Assembly: GCF_002943755.1 (NCBI RefSeq)
Contig: NZ_MQUB01000001.1
Location: 1,414,501 to 1,478,500 of the forward strand
Direction: 5' to 3'
DNA from: Aureitalea marina
GTDB taxonomy: Bacteria; Bacteroidota; Bacteroidia; Flavobacteriales; Flavobacteriaceae
Length of the DNA stretch: 64,000 nt
In this document: one piece after another, positions 53,158-61,388 of the stretch
Layout of the letters: every line of letters begins with the position of its first letter
How positions within the stretch are numbered: the stretch's first letter is position 1
Translations under genes and position numbers: made by a program
Notes under the pieces: generated by a model
Seen by the model: only the letters and a program-made list of their open reading frames with translations
The model's database searches: none
Told to the model about the DNA's origin: nothing

Positions 53158-56100
53158 ATGTTCAACAAACTAACCTGGCTGTTCCTGGCTATTCTTTTGG
53201 TACAGCCTTCCCTCGCGCAACGCAAAAAGAAAAAAGAATCAACTACAGCATCTAAAGAATGGGAAGTTGCGAACCCCGGGATGGGTTTCAACTACCGTTC
53301 GCATCAATTCTCCACTGAAGAAGGCACTTGGATGAACCTGGATGTGAGTCCGGACGGGCAGACCATTGTATTCGATCTCTTGGGGGATATTTACAGCATC
53401 CCAATTGAAGGTGGGCAGGCAAAGGCTCTTGCCACAGGAATCCCTTATCAGCTTCAGCCTCGCTTTAGCCCGGACGGAAAAAAGATTCTCTTTACGAGCG
53501 ATGAAGGCGGTGGGGACAACCTATGGGTGATGAATGCGGATGGAACTGACCCCAAACAGATCACCAAAGAGAGTTTTCGTCTATTGAATAATGGTGTATG
53601 GACACCGGATGGTCAGTACGTAATAGCCCGTAAGCATTTCACCTCGGGGCGTAGCCTGGGAGCCGGCGAGATGTGGCAATATCATATGACCGGAGGTAGT
53701 GGCGTTCAGATCACCAAACGAAAGAACGACCAACAGGATGTCAACGAACCATTTGTATCTCCCGATGGCCGATATCTCTATTACAGTGAGGACATGTATC
53801 CCGGGGGATTCTTTCAATACAACAAAGACCCCAACGATCAGATCTATGTGATCAAGCGATATGATTTCGAAACTGGTAAGACGATTACGGTAACCGGTGG
53901 ACCCGGTGGCGCAGCCCGACCCACCATCTCAAGAGATGGTAAGAAAATGGCCTTTGTACGGCGGGTTAGGACCAAGACCGTTCTATTTGTTCACGACCTG
54001 GAAACTGGGCAAGAGTGGCCCATATATGACAACCTGAGCAAAGACCAGGCAGAGGCCTGGGCCATCTTTGGCGTTTATCCCAACATGAGTTGGACACCCA
54101 GTGGTCAATTGGTTTTTTGGGACAAGGGAAAGATAAAGATTATCGAAGCTAACTCGCTGTCTATCAATGATATTCCTTTTCAAGTTAATGTAAACATTCA
54201 ACTGGCAGAAACGGTCAAATTCGATCTGCCTATGCCGGGAAGTGAGTTCTCACCCAAGGTGATCCGGCAAGCAATTACCTCTCCTGATGGGAACACCCTG
54301 GTCTTCCAGGCAGTTGGATATTTATGGAAAAAGCAACTGCCCAATGGTACACCGACCCGACTGACTAGCGGGGAAGATTTCGAGTTTGAACCCAGTTTCA
54401 GTCCCGATGGGCAACAGGTTGTATTTGTAAGCTGGAACGATGAAGAAAAAGGGAAGATCATGACCGTGTCACTTAACGGAGGTACCGCAAGAGCATTGAC
54501 CAGCGGTAAAGGGACCTACAGGACCCCATCTTATTCCCGGGATGGCCGTATGCTGGTCTTCAGGAAAGAACGGGGAAACACGGATCAGGGATTCACCTTC
54601 ACCAAGAATCCTGGTGTCTATACCATGCCCAGTTCTGGCGGAGAAGAAAAATTCCTCACTACAGAAGGGGAATATCCGATCTTCAGTGCAGATGGGGATC
54701 GAATCATTCTTCAAACAGGAGGAACCTATTTTGGTAGTCTGACCAAAAAGTTGATCAGTGTTAATCTAGACGGTATAGACAAAAGAGAGCACATTAGCTC
54801 CAAATATGCCAATAGATTGGTGCCTAGTCCGGATAATAAATGGATCGCATTCACCCATCTCCACAAATTGTTTGTTGCCCCACTGATGATGACCGGAAAA
54901 TCGGTATCCCTTGACGACAAAAGTAAATCGGTGCCGGTATCCGCCCTGGCCGAAGACGCTGGGATCAACATTCATTGGTCCCGTGATTCTCAGAAGATCA
55001 TGTGGACTCTAGGCAGCGAGTACTTCTCCAACAATCTCAAAGACAGATTTACCTTTTTACCCGGCTCTCCGGATAAGGTCGGAGCAACCACCAAGAACGG
55101 AACTGACATCGGCCTTAGCGTGCCCTGGAACAAGCCCACAGGAATAATTGCATTGACCAATGCGCGGCTAATCACCATGGAGGACGATCAGGTTATTGAA
55201 AATGGGACCATCATCGTGGAGAACAACCGAATAAAATCTATGGGAGTCCGTGATTTGGTCATCCCTCCCTCAGGGGCCACCGTCTATGACCTGAAGGGCA
55301 AGACCATCATGCCAGGATTGGTGGACGCCCATGCCCATATCGGTGCCTTCCGCTACGGCTTGACACCTCAGCAGAACTGGCAATTCATGGCCAACCTGGC
55401 CTATGGGGTAACAACAGCCCACGATCCATCTGCCAACACAGAGACTGTCTTCTCACTTTCAGAATTAGTTAAAAGTGGAGGTTTGACTGGACCACGACTC
55501 TACTCCACCGGCTTTATTCTTTACGGTGCGGATGGCGACTTTAAGGCAGTGATCAATAGCCTGGACGACGCCAGAAGTAATATCAGACGTACCAAGGCAT
55601 TTGGAGCCGGAAGTGTGAAGAGTTATAATCAACCTAGAAGGGAGCAACGGCAGCAAGTACTGCAGGCTGCCCGGGAATTGGGCATCAATGTGGTACCGGA
55701 AGGTGGATCGACCTTCTATCACAATATGACCATGATCGTGGATGGACATACCGGAATAGAGCACAATATACCGGTAGCTCCGGTATACAAGGATGTCATT
55801 GAACTTTGGAAGACCAGCGGAACGGGTTATACCCCTACCCTGATCGTCAATTACGGCGGGTTAAACGGTGAATATTACTTCTACGAAAGAGACAACGTCT
55901 GGGAGAATGAGAAACTCTTGAGGTTTACCCCTCGTCGGATCGTGGATAGCCGTTCTCGCCATAGAAACAAAGCTCCAGCAGAGGAGTACGATAATGGACA
56001 TATTTTGGTTTCCGAAACAGCCAAAACATTAAGCGATAATGGCGTTAAGGTCAATATGGGGGCCCACGGCCAATTGCAAGGTCTGGGCGCTCACTGGGAA

Positions 56101-56463
56101 ACCTGGATGATGGCCCAGGGTGGGATGTCTAACATGGAAGCCTTGAAAACGGCTACCATCAATGCCGCCAATTACATAGGAGCCGGTAAGTTCGTCGGGT
56201 CACTAAAAGCCGGAAAAATGGCTGACCTCATTGTGCTGACCGATAATCCACTGGACAATATCGAGAACACCCAAAGCATAGAAATGGTCATGGCCAATGG
56301 TCGATTGTACGATGCAGATACCATGAATGAGATTGGTAATTCTCCAAAGGAGCGACCTCCTTTTTGGTGGGAGATCAGTGGTTACAACCAGGCCTTCCCC
56401 TGGCATGAGACCAGCCAGAGCTTTATGCGAGCTGGTTGTGGTTGTCACATTGGACATCAATAA
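53158..56463 (+). CDS. Secreted WD40-like (PD40) beta-propeller fused to amidohydrolase
   Basis: The 1,101-residue protein has a signal peptide (MFNKLTWLFLAILLVQPSLA) and TolB-type propeller blades across about residues 55-610 (SPDGQTIVFDLLGDIY, RFSPDGKKILFTSDEGG, FSPDGQQVVFVSWNDEEKG). A metal-dependent amidohydrolase follows from about residue 665: GLVDAHAHIGAF (HxH), GGSTFYHNMTMIVDGHTGIE (His) and VNMGAHGQLQGLGAHWETW. The C-terminus ends GCGCHIGHQ. It is an extracellular or periplasmic hydrolase of unknown substrate, in the same direction as the peptidase cluster but 98 bases away. A promoter-like TATTTTAG lies upstream. Confidence 0.9.
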   Translation: MFNKLTWLFLAILLVQPSLAQRKKKKESTTASKEWEVANPGMGFNYRSHQFSTEEGTWMNLDVSPDGQTIVFDLLGDIYSIPIEGGQAKALATGIPYQLQPRFSPDGKKILFTSDEGGGDNLWVMNADGTDPKQITKESFRLLNNGVWTPDGQYVIARKHFTSGRSLGAGEMWQYHMTGGSGVQITKRKNDQQDVNEPFVSPDGRYLYYSEDMYPGGFFQYNKDPNDQIYVIKRYDFETGKTITVTGGPGGAARPTISRDGKKMAFVRRVRTKTVLFVHDLETGQEWPIYDNLSKDQAEAWAIFGVYPNMSWTPSGQLVFWDKGKIKIIEANSLSINDIPFQVNVNIQLAETVKFDLPMPGSEFSPKVIRQAITSPDGNTLVFQAVGYLWKKQLPNGTPTRLTSGEDFEFEPSFSPDGQQVVFVSWNDEEKGKIMTVSLNGGTARALTSGKGTYRTPSYSRDGRMLVFRKERGNTDQGFTFTKNPGVYTMPSSGGEEKFLTTEGEYPIFSADGDRIILQTGGTYFGSLTKKLISVNLDGIDKREHISSKYANRLVPSPDNKWIAFTHLHKLFVAPLMMTGKSVSLDDKSKSVPVSALAEDAGINIHWSRDSQKIMWTLGSEYFSNNLKDRFTFLPGSPDKVGATTKNGTDIGLSVPWNKPTGIIALTNARLITMEDDQVIENGTIIVENNRIKSMGVRDLVIPPSGATVYDLKGKTIMPGLVDAHAHIGAFRYGLTPQQNWQFMANLAYGVTTAHDPSANTETVFSLSELVKSGGLTGPRLYSTGFILYGADGDFKAVINSLDDARSNIRRTKAFGAGSVKSYNQPRREQRQQVLQAARELGINVVPEGGSTFYHNMTMIVDGHTGIEHNIPVAPVYKDVIELWKTSGTGYTPTLIVNYGGLNGEYYFYERDNVWENEKLLRFTPRRIVDSRSRHRNKAPAEEYDNGHILVSETAKTLSDNGVKVNMGAHGQLQGLGAHWETWMMAQGGMSNMEALKTATINAANYIGAGKFVGSLKAGKMADLIVLTDNPLDNIENTQSIEMVMANGRLYDADTMNEIGNSPKERPPFWWEISGYNQAFPWHETSQSFMRAGCGCHIGHQ

Positions 56464-56472
56464 GACAAAAGG

Positions 56473-56766
56473 GTGATCTATTGGCAGTACTTCAAAGGCA
56501 TTGTCCTGCTATCGGTAGGAATAGGGGTGCTACTTACCGCCATCTTCGGTATGGCATGGGGATTTTTGTTCTTTGTGACCCTGGCCCCAATTGGAGCTCA
56601 TCTGCTACACGGTCAATTTAGGCCGAATGAGCGAATCTTTTACTTGAACGCTGGTATAAGTTCGTGGAAATTGATGTGTGGATCACTCCTGATACAACTC
56701 ATCATATCTGTGCCTGTCTTTCTTTTACTGATCGGTTTTTATAGCATGTTCTTCGGTGGTTTTTGA
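56473..56766 (+). CDS. Small three-helix membrane protein, probable partner of the next ATPase
   Basis: The 97-residue product starts at GTG 56473, 9 bases after the amidohydrolase stop, and has three membrane helices (about 8-28, 29-48 and 73-95). The ABC ATPase gene begins inside its end (GTG 56756), so the two are coupled. This is too small to be a typical ABC permease; it could be a minimal membrane anchor. No family is recognised. Confidence 0.62.
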   Translation: MIYWQYFKGIVLLSVGIGVLLTAIFGMAWGFLFFVTLAPIGAHLLHGQFRPNERIFYLNAGISSWKLMCGSLLIQLIISVPVFLLLIGFYSMFFGGF

Positions 56767-57412
56767 ACTGCGTCACATCTCCAAGAGCTACGGCAGCAGG
56801 GCTATTTTAAACTCCGTTAGTCTGCAGGTCGACACTGGTGAGGTGATCGGGATCTTTGGGCGAAATGGTTGCGGCAAGACCACACTTTTTCAATGTATAG
56901 CCGGGCAGATATCCAGTTCGATCTCCATAGTAGTGGATGGTGAGTCAGTGCATCCCAAAAATTTGTTATTGAACGGGATCTTAGGGTATGTACCCCAGCA
57001 ACCCTTTTTACCGGCCCACGTCAAAATACGAGACCTGATCCCGCTTTACCTTAAGGAAGAGGCCGACCAGGACCTGTTGTACTACGATCCTATATTATCC
57101 GGTTTAATGAATAACCGTCCGGGCGAATTATCCATAGGAGAACGAAAAATCACCGAATTATTGCTGGTCGGGAATTTGAGACGTCCAGTACTTATTTTGG
57201 ACGAACCCTTTACCATGCTTGAACCCATTCAAATTGAGCGGGCCAAGGAATTGATCCTGCAATGGGCTTCCCATTCTGCCATATTGATTTCCGATCACTA
57301 TTACCGAGAAGTAGAGGCCATCACCGATCGGAACATGGTCTTGGAAGAAGGTATAGGACACTGGATCAGGGACCAGTCAGATTGGAATAAGTTTGACTAT
57401 CGGATAGACTGA
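56756..57412 (+). CDS. ABC transporter ATP-binding protein
   Basis: The 218-residue ATPase has GIFGRNGCGKTTLF (Walker A), ELSIGERKITELLL (signature, unusual: LSxGE), RPVLILDEPFTMLEP (Walker B) and SDHYYREV (H-loop). It starts at GTG 56756 overlapping the small membrane gene by 11 bases. The closest style is the LptB/branched-chain importer group, but the signature and the small partner are unusual. No other permease is nearby. Confidence 0.85.
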   Translation: MVFELRHISKSYGSRAILNSVSLQVDTGEVIGIFGRNGCGKTTLFQCIAGQISSSISIVVDGESVHPKNLLLNGILGYVPQQPFLPAHVKIRDLIPLYLKEEADQDLLYYDPILSGLMNNRPGELSIGERKITELLLVGNLRRPVLILDEPFTMLEPIQIERAKELILQWASHSAILISDHYYREVEAITDRNMVLEEGIGHWIRDQSDWNKFDYRID

Positions 57413-57423
57413 ATCGAAACAAA

Positions 57424-57433
57424 TGTGATCACA
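57424..57433. promoter_or_regulatory. Perfect palindrome TGTGATCACA, possible regulator site
   Basis: A 10-base perfect inverted repeat lies 76 bases before the LysM gene. It resembles the half-sites of CRP/FNR-type operators but without the normal spacer; function not shown. Confidence 0.25.
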
Positions 57434-57508
57434 TAAATTATTTTTTATCTAAACCCTTGATAATAAACATAAATAGCTAACTTAAAACCTTCATACAAAC
57501 ACTAAACC

Positions 57509-57886
57509 ATGGTTAAAGAAAAGTATCAAAGCGTCCTGGATCTGGGACAAAAATTAAACATACAGGACGGTGATGTCCAGGTAGATGGTGATGTTCTCAA
57601 AGTTTGGGGAACAGCTGCAACACCTCATGAAAAGGACCAGCTCTGGGACGAGATCAAACGAGTTGGTGGGGAAAATCCCTGTGATATAATGGCGGATATA
57701 AAAGTAGCTGACGATTCTGTCTATGCCCGGCATACTGTTGCTTCCGGAGAATCTCTTAGTCTGATCGCCAAAAATTATTATGGGGATGCCATGAAATACC
57801 ATCAGATCTTCAAAGCCAATACAGATATTCTTAAGAACCCCGACCTGATTAAACCCGGCCAGGAACTCATCATTCCTAACCTCTGA
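57509..57886 (+). CDS. LysM-domain protein, Kbp/YgaU-like
   Basis: The 125-residue protein has an N-terminal BON-like part (residues about 1-70; KVWGTAATPHEKDQLWDEIK) and a C-terminal LysM domain (HTVASGESLSLIAKNYYGDA, then YHQIFKANTDIL and IKPGQELIIPNL). This is the order of E. coli Kbp (YgaU), a potassium-binding cytoplasmic protein, although LysM also binds peptidoglycan. No signal peptide is present, which supports a cytoplasmic role. It precedes the TauE/SafE gene by 14 bases. Confidence 0.87.
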   Translation: MVKEKYQSVLDLGQKLNIQDGDVQVDGDVLKVWGTAATPHEKDQLWDEIKRVGGENPCDIMADIKVADDSVYARHTVASGESLSLIAKNYYGDAMKYHQIFKANTDILKNPDLIKPGQELIIPNL

Positions 57887-57900
57887 ATTGATCCGAGGAG

Positions 57901-58652
57901 ATGATCGATCTTCCCTGGGACCTCTTACTGATTCTCTTTTCTCTTGGAGCTGCAAGCTTCACTTTGTCCACCATTAGTGGCGGTGGAGGAGCCATGATGC
58001 AGATCCCCGCGGTCAACTTCCTGATCGGGGCAGCACAGTCGGCCCGGTGATCAACCTGGGAGCTTTCTTGAGCCGGCCGGCCAGAGTGCTCATCTTTTGG
58101 AAGTATATCGACTGGCGGGTTTTCTGGTATTTCGTGCCTTCTGCCATGTTAGGGGCAATTTTGGCAGCCTGGTGGTTTAGCCGGGTGAATATCCCTTGGA
58201 TACAACTGGCCGTAGGCCTGTTCCTGGTCAGTACGGTCTTTCAATACCGGTTTGGTAAACGAAAGGCGGCCTTTAAGACTGAACTTTGGCATTTTATACC
58301 CCTTGGATTCCTGGTATCTATGGTCGGTACATTTACGGGAGGAATGGGCCCCATTCTCAATCCATTTCTACTCAATGTTGGCATCACAAAAGAAGCTCTG
58401 GTTGGTACCAAGGGAGCTCAGTCATTTTTCCTGGGCCTGGCACAGGTGGGCAGTTATACCTTCTTCGGTTTATTGAGCCCGGAACTTTGGACTTACGGAA
58501 TCGCATTGGGAATTGGAGCTTCGCTGGGAAATTGGATCGGGAAAAAGATCTTAAAACGAATGAGTGCCCGCAGTTTTCGTCAATGGGTCATCGCCTTTAT
58601 GGTGATCAGTGGCCTGGTGCTGATCATAAGAGCCATACCAGAATTATTATAG
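57901..58652 (+). pseudogene. TauE/SafE-family permease, full-length, frameshifted
   Basis: With one added base the gene encodes 250 residues, normal for the family. The first 48 residues from ATG 57901 (MIDLPWDLLLILFSLGAASF, SGGGGAMMQIPAVNFLIGAA) are in one frame and the rest (INLGAFLSRPARVLIFWKYI onward) in another; the break is in GGCCCGG at 58041-58047. Added C gives QSAPVINLG. Repeat motifs MVGTFTGGMGPILNPFLL and GIGASLGNWIGKK are the second half of the family signature. The predicted substrate class is sulfonate/sulfite-type anions. The apparent GTG start at 58047 is an artefact. Its end overlaps the MoxR gene by 6 bases on opposite strands. Confidence 0.86.
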
Positions 58653-60131
58653 TCCTGAAATATAGCTGCCGTAAACATCCTTAAAGTGAACTCCTTCGCT
58701 CATATGATGTTTACTCAGCTTATCGTATTCTGACAAAGCCCATAGCACAAATTCCTTAAAGAAATAGCGGTCCTCGGACGAAATATCCGGGGTGTACTTG
58801 GAAAGCAGACTATCTAACGGCTTGATGGTGTCCAGTTGTTCTTTGTAGGCAGCATTGGTCAAGCTGTCTGGCAATTCAAAGCCACTCTGCTCAAAGAACC
58901 AGGCCACTATGCCGTCATACGGATCAACATCGCTTTCTTTCTGTAGTTTCTGAATCTTCGGAAAATACGCCTCAAATTGGGTCTTTACGGCATTGGCGAT
59001 CAGTTGCTCGGCCACTTCGGCGGCTCCCTCTTGCTCTCCTTCGTAGACCAATTCGACCTTACCGGTGATGGCAGGTATCACCCCCATAAAATCTCCTACG
59101 CGAACAGTAGTGTTCTCTTCGCCATTGATCAGGGCGCGACGCTCTGCCGTACTTAACAAATTTTCGTAGGCTGTAATACTCAAGCGGGCACTCACCCCAC
59201 TCTTGGCATCAATGAATTCACTTCGCCTGGCCTCAAAACTGATCTGTTCCAAGAGATCCTTGGCCAGTTCCGGCACATATACATGACCCTTTTGCTCACT
59301 GGCCAGGGCTGTCTCCTGATCGGTAATAACCCGAGCAGTTTCCAGGTCTTCCGGATAATGCGTGAGGATCTGGGACCCGATCCTATCTTTCAGCGGGGTA
59401 ACTATGCTTCCCCTGTTGGTGTAGTCCTCCGGGTTGGCCGTAAAGACAAACTGCATATCCAGCGGAAGTCTTAGTTTGAAACCTCTGATCTGTATATCTC
59501 CTTCTTGAAGAATATTGAACAGGGCTACCTGAATGCGTGCCTGAAGGTCGGGTAATTCATTGATCACAAAAATGCATCGGTTGGCCCTGGGAATCATTCC
59601 AAAGTGGATCACCCTATCGTCCGCGTAGGTCAACTTCAAATTAGCAGCTTTGATCGGATCCACATCACCGATCAGGTCGGCTACAGTTACATCTGGAGTG
59701 GCCAGTTTTTCGGCAAAGCGATCGTCTCTGTGTAACCACTCGATAGGAGTATCATCTCCTTGCTGTTCTATTATCTCTCTGGCATAGCGAGAAATGGGCT
59801 GAAAGGGATCGTCATTGATCTCACTTCCGGCGACAATCGGTATATACTCATCTAGCAATTGGACCATTTGCCTGGCCAAACGGGTTTTGGCCTGACCTCT
59901 TAGCCCAAGCAAGTTGATATTGTGCCTGGATAAGATGGCTGTTTCCAACTCCGGAATGACGGAATGATCATATCCGTGAATACCCGTAAAGGTGGGTGTT
60001 CCATCTTTTAACCTGACCAATAAATTATCTCTCAATTCATCCTTGATGCTTCTATGCTGATACCCGGCCTTCTTTAAGGCTCCGAAGGTGCTTATCTTCA
60101 ATGGGGTGGTGGTACTCATATTCTTTTTCAA
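58647..60131 (-). CDS. MoxR/ChlI-like AAA+ ATPase
   Basis: The 494-residue ATPase has GLRGQAKTRLARQM as its nucleotide loop (a GxxGxxKT variant, without the normal GKS/T serine spacing), FVINELPDL (Walker B) and TANPEDYTNRGSIVTPLKDR (sensor 1 and arginine finger). This matches the magnesium-chelatase-like ChlI/BchI or MoxR groups. Its partner is the VWA protein just upstream on the same strand, so the pair likely forms a chaperone complex that inserts cofactors or remodels a target. Target unknown. Confidence 0.88.
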   Translation of the reverse strand: MKKNMSTTTPLKISTFGALKKAGYQHRSIKDELRDNLLVRLKDGTPTFTGIHGYDHSVIPELETAILSRHNINLLGLRGQAKTRLARQMVQLLDEYIPIVAGSEINDDPFQPISRYAREIIEQQGDDTPIEWLHRDDRFAEKLATPDVTVADLIGDVDPIKAANLKLTYADDRVIHFGMIPRANRCIFVINELPDLQARIQVALFNILQEGDIQIRGFKLRLPLDMQFVFTANPEDYTNRGSIVTPLKDRIGSQILTHYPEDLETARVITDQETALASEQKGHVYVPELAKDLLEQISFEARRSEFIDAKSGVSARLSITAYENLLSTAERRALINGEENTTVRVGDFMGVIPAITGKVELVYEGEQEGAAEVAEQLIANAVKTQFEAYFPKIQKLQKESDVDPYDGIVAWFFEQSGFELPDSLTNAAYKEQLDTIKPLDSLLSKYTPDISSEDRYFFKEFVLWALSEYDKLSKHHMSEGVHFKDVYGSYISGL

Positions 60132-60137
60132 TTTTTT

Positions 60138-61274
60138 TCAAGGTCTTAAGCGTTTTCTTCTGTTGTTCTCATAGTCGGTGAAGATCATTTCACCCAGTCC
60201 TTTGATACCGGTATAAAATGCCTTCCCTTGGTTGGCTGCAGTAAAATTGTCTACAAATTGCATCAGGTAAGGATCCTGTGCGATCATAAAGGTGGTAATT
60301 GGGATATGCAATTTCCGAGCTTGTCGGGCCATGGTATAGCATTTCCCGACAATTTCCGGATCGAGTCCAGCACTGTTCTTATAGTAACGTCCGTCTGGCA
60401 ACTGAAGGCAACTTGGCTTCCCGTCCGTGATCATAAAGATCTGTTTGTTGGTATTGCGCTTTCGCCTGAGCATGTCCATCGCCAACTGCAAACCTGCCAC
60501 TGTATTGGTGTGATAAGGCCCCACTTGCAAATAAGGCAGATCCTTGATCTTGATCGGCCAGGCATCATTACCAAAGACCAGAATATCCAGGGTATCCTTT
60601 GGGTAACGAGTTGTGATCAACTCGGCCAGGGCCATGGCAACTTTTTTGGCTGGGGTTATCCGATCCTCTCCATAGAGGATCATGCTATGGCTGATGTCTA
60701 TCATCAAGACCGTACTCATCTGGGCCTTAAAGGTGGTCTCTTCAATAACCAGGTCGTTCTCTGTTAAATGAAAATCCCCTATTCCGTGGTTCACCTGGGC
60801 GTTACGCAGACTCTCTGTCATGGAGATCCGTTCTACCGGATCACCAAACTGGAAGGAGCGATACTCTCCGGCCTGCTCGTCTCCCCGGCCAGTATATTTT
60901 GTTTTGTGGTTACCGGCTCCGCTGCGTTTTAACTTACCGAATATCTGGTCCAAGGCACGTCGTCTCAAAACCCGTTCGGTCTTCTCAGTGATCTTCAGAT
61001 TGCCTTCCCCTTTTCCGGATCCATCCGGTCGAATCTCTTCACGGATATAACCTTTCTCCTTCAGTTCTTCAATAAAGTCGTCAATGGTGTAATTTTCGTC
61101 TGTAAGATTGTACTCTTCGTCCAACTGCCTCAGCCAGTCTATGGCCTCGTCAAAATCACCAGAAGTATGAGTGATCAATTCCTGGAAGATATCCAGTAAT
61201 TTATCGAAAGGACTAATCTCCTTGGCTTGATGTGAAGTGAACAAGAAGCCGGAAGCACTAATTTTCTTTTTCAT
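60138..61274 (-). CDS. VWA-domain protein, partner of the MoxR-like ATPase
   Basis: The 378-residue protein has a VWA domain from about residue 180 to 350 with MIDISHSMILYGEDR (MIDAS DxSxS) and ITDGKPSCLQLPDGRYY. The first 170 residues are charged and helical. With the ATPase 6 bases downstream this is the typical ATPase-VWA pair of MoxR/chelatase-type systems. No signal peptide. Function of such pairs includes metal chelation and protein activation. Confidence 0.87.
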   Translation of the reverse strand: MKKKISASGFLFTSHQAKEISPFDKLLDIFQELITHTSGDFDEAIDWLRQLDEEYNLTDENYTIDDFIEELKEKGYIREEIRPDGSGKGEGNLKITEKTERVLRRRALDQIFGKLKRSGAGNHKTKYTGRGDEQAGEYRSFQFGDPVERISMTESLRNAQVNHGIGDFHLTENDLVIEETTFKAQMSTVLMIDISHSMILYGEDRITPAKKVAMALAELITTRYPKDTLDILVFGNDAWPIKIKDLPYLQVGPYHTNTVAGLQLAMDMLRRKRNTNKQIFMITDGKPSCLQLPDGRYYKNSAGLDPEIVGKCYTMARQARKLHIPITTFMIAQDPYLMQFVDNFTAANQGKAFYTGIKGLGEMIFTDYENNRRKRLRP

Positions 61275-61350
61275 TACTTAAAAATACGATGAATACTTGT
61301 AACCCTCCCTCTATTAACAGGCTTTTAAGAGTTGCCCGAGACCAATTCCA

Positions 61351-61358
61351 TATATTTA
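61351..61358 (+). promoter_or_regulatory. -7-like TATATTTA upstream of the VPS10/BNR gene
   Basis: One mismatch from TAnnTTTG, about 30 bases before ATG 61389; a TTG is 16 bases upstream (61332-61334). Confidence 0.4.
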
Positions 61359-61388
61359 AAAATTCAAAAAAAAATAACCATTCATAAC

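Noticed and set aside
58047-58652. Automatic TauE/SafE start at GTG 58047
   Set aside because: The conserved first helix and SGGGG motif are encoded upstream from 57901 in a second frame; the start is an artefact of a one-base loss.
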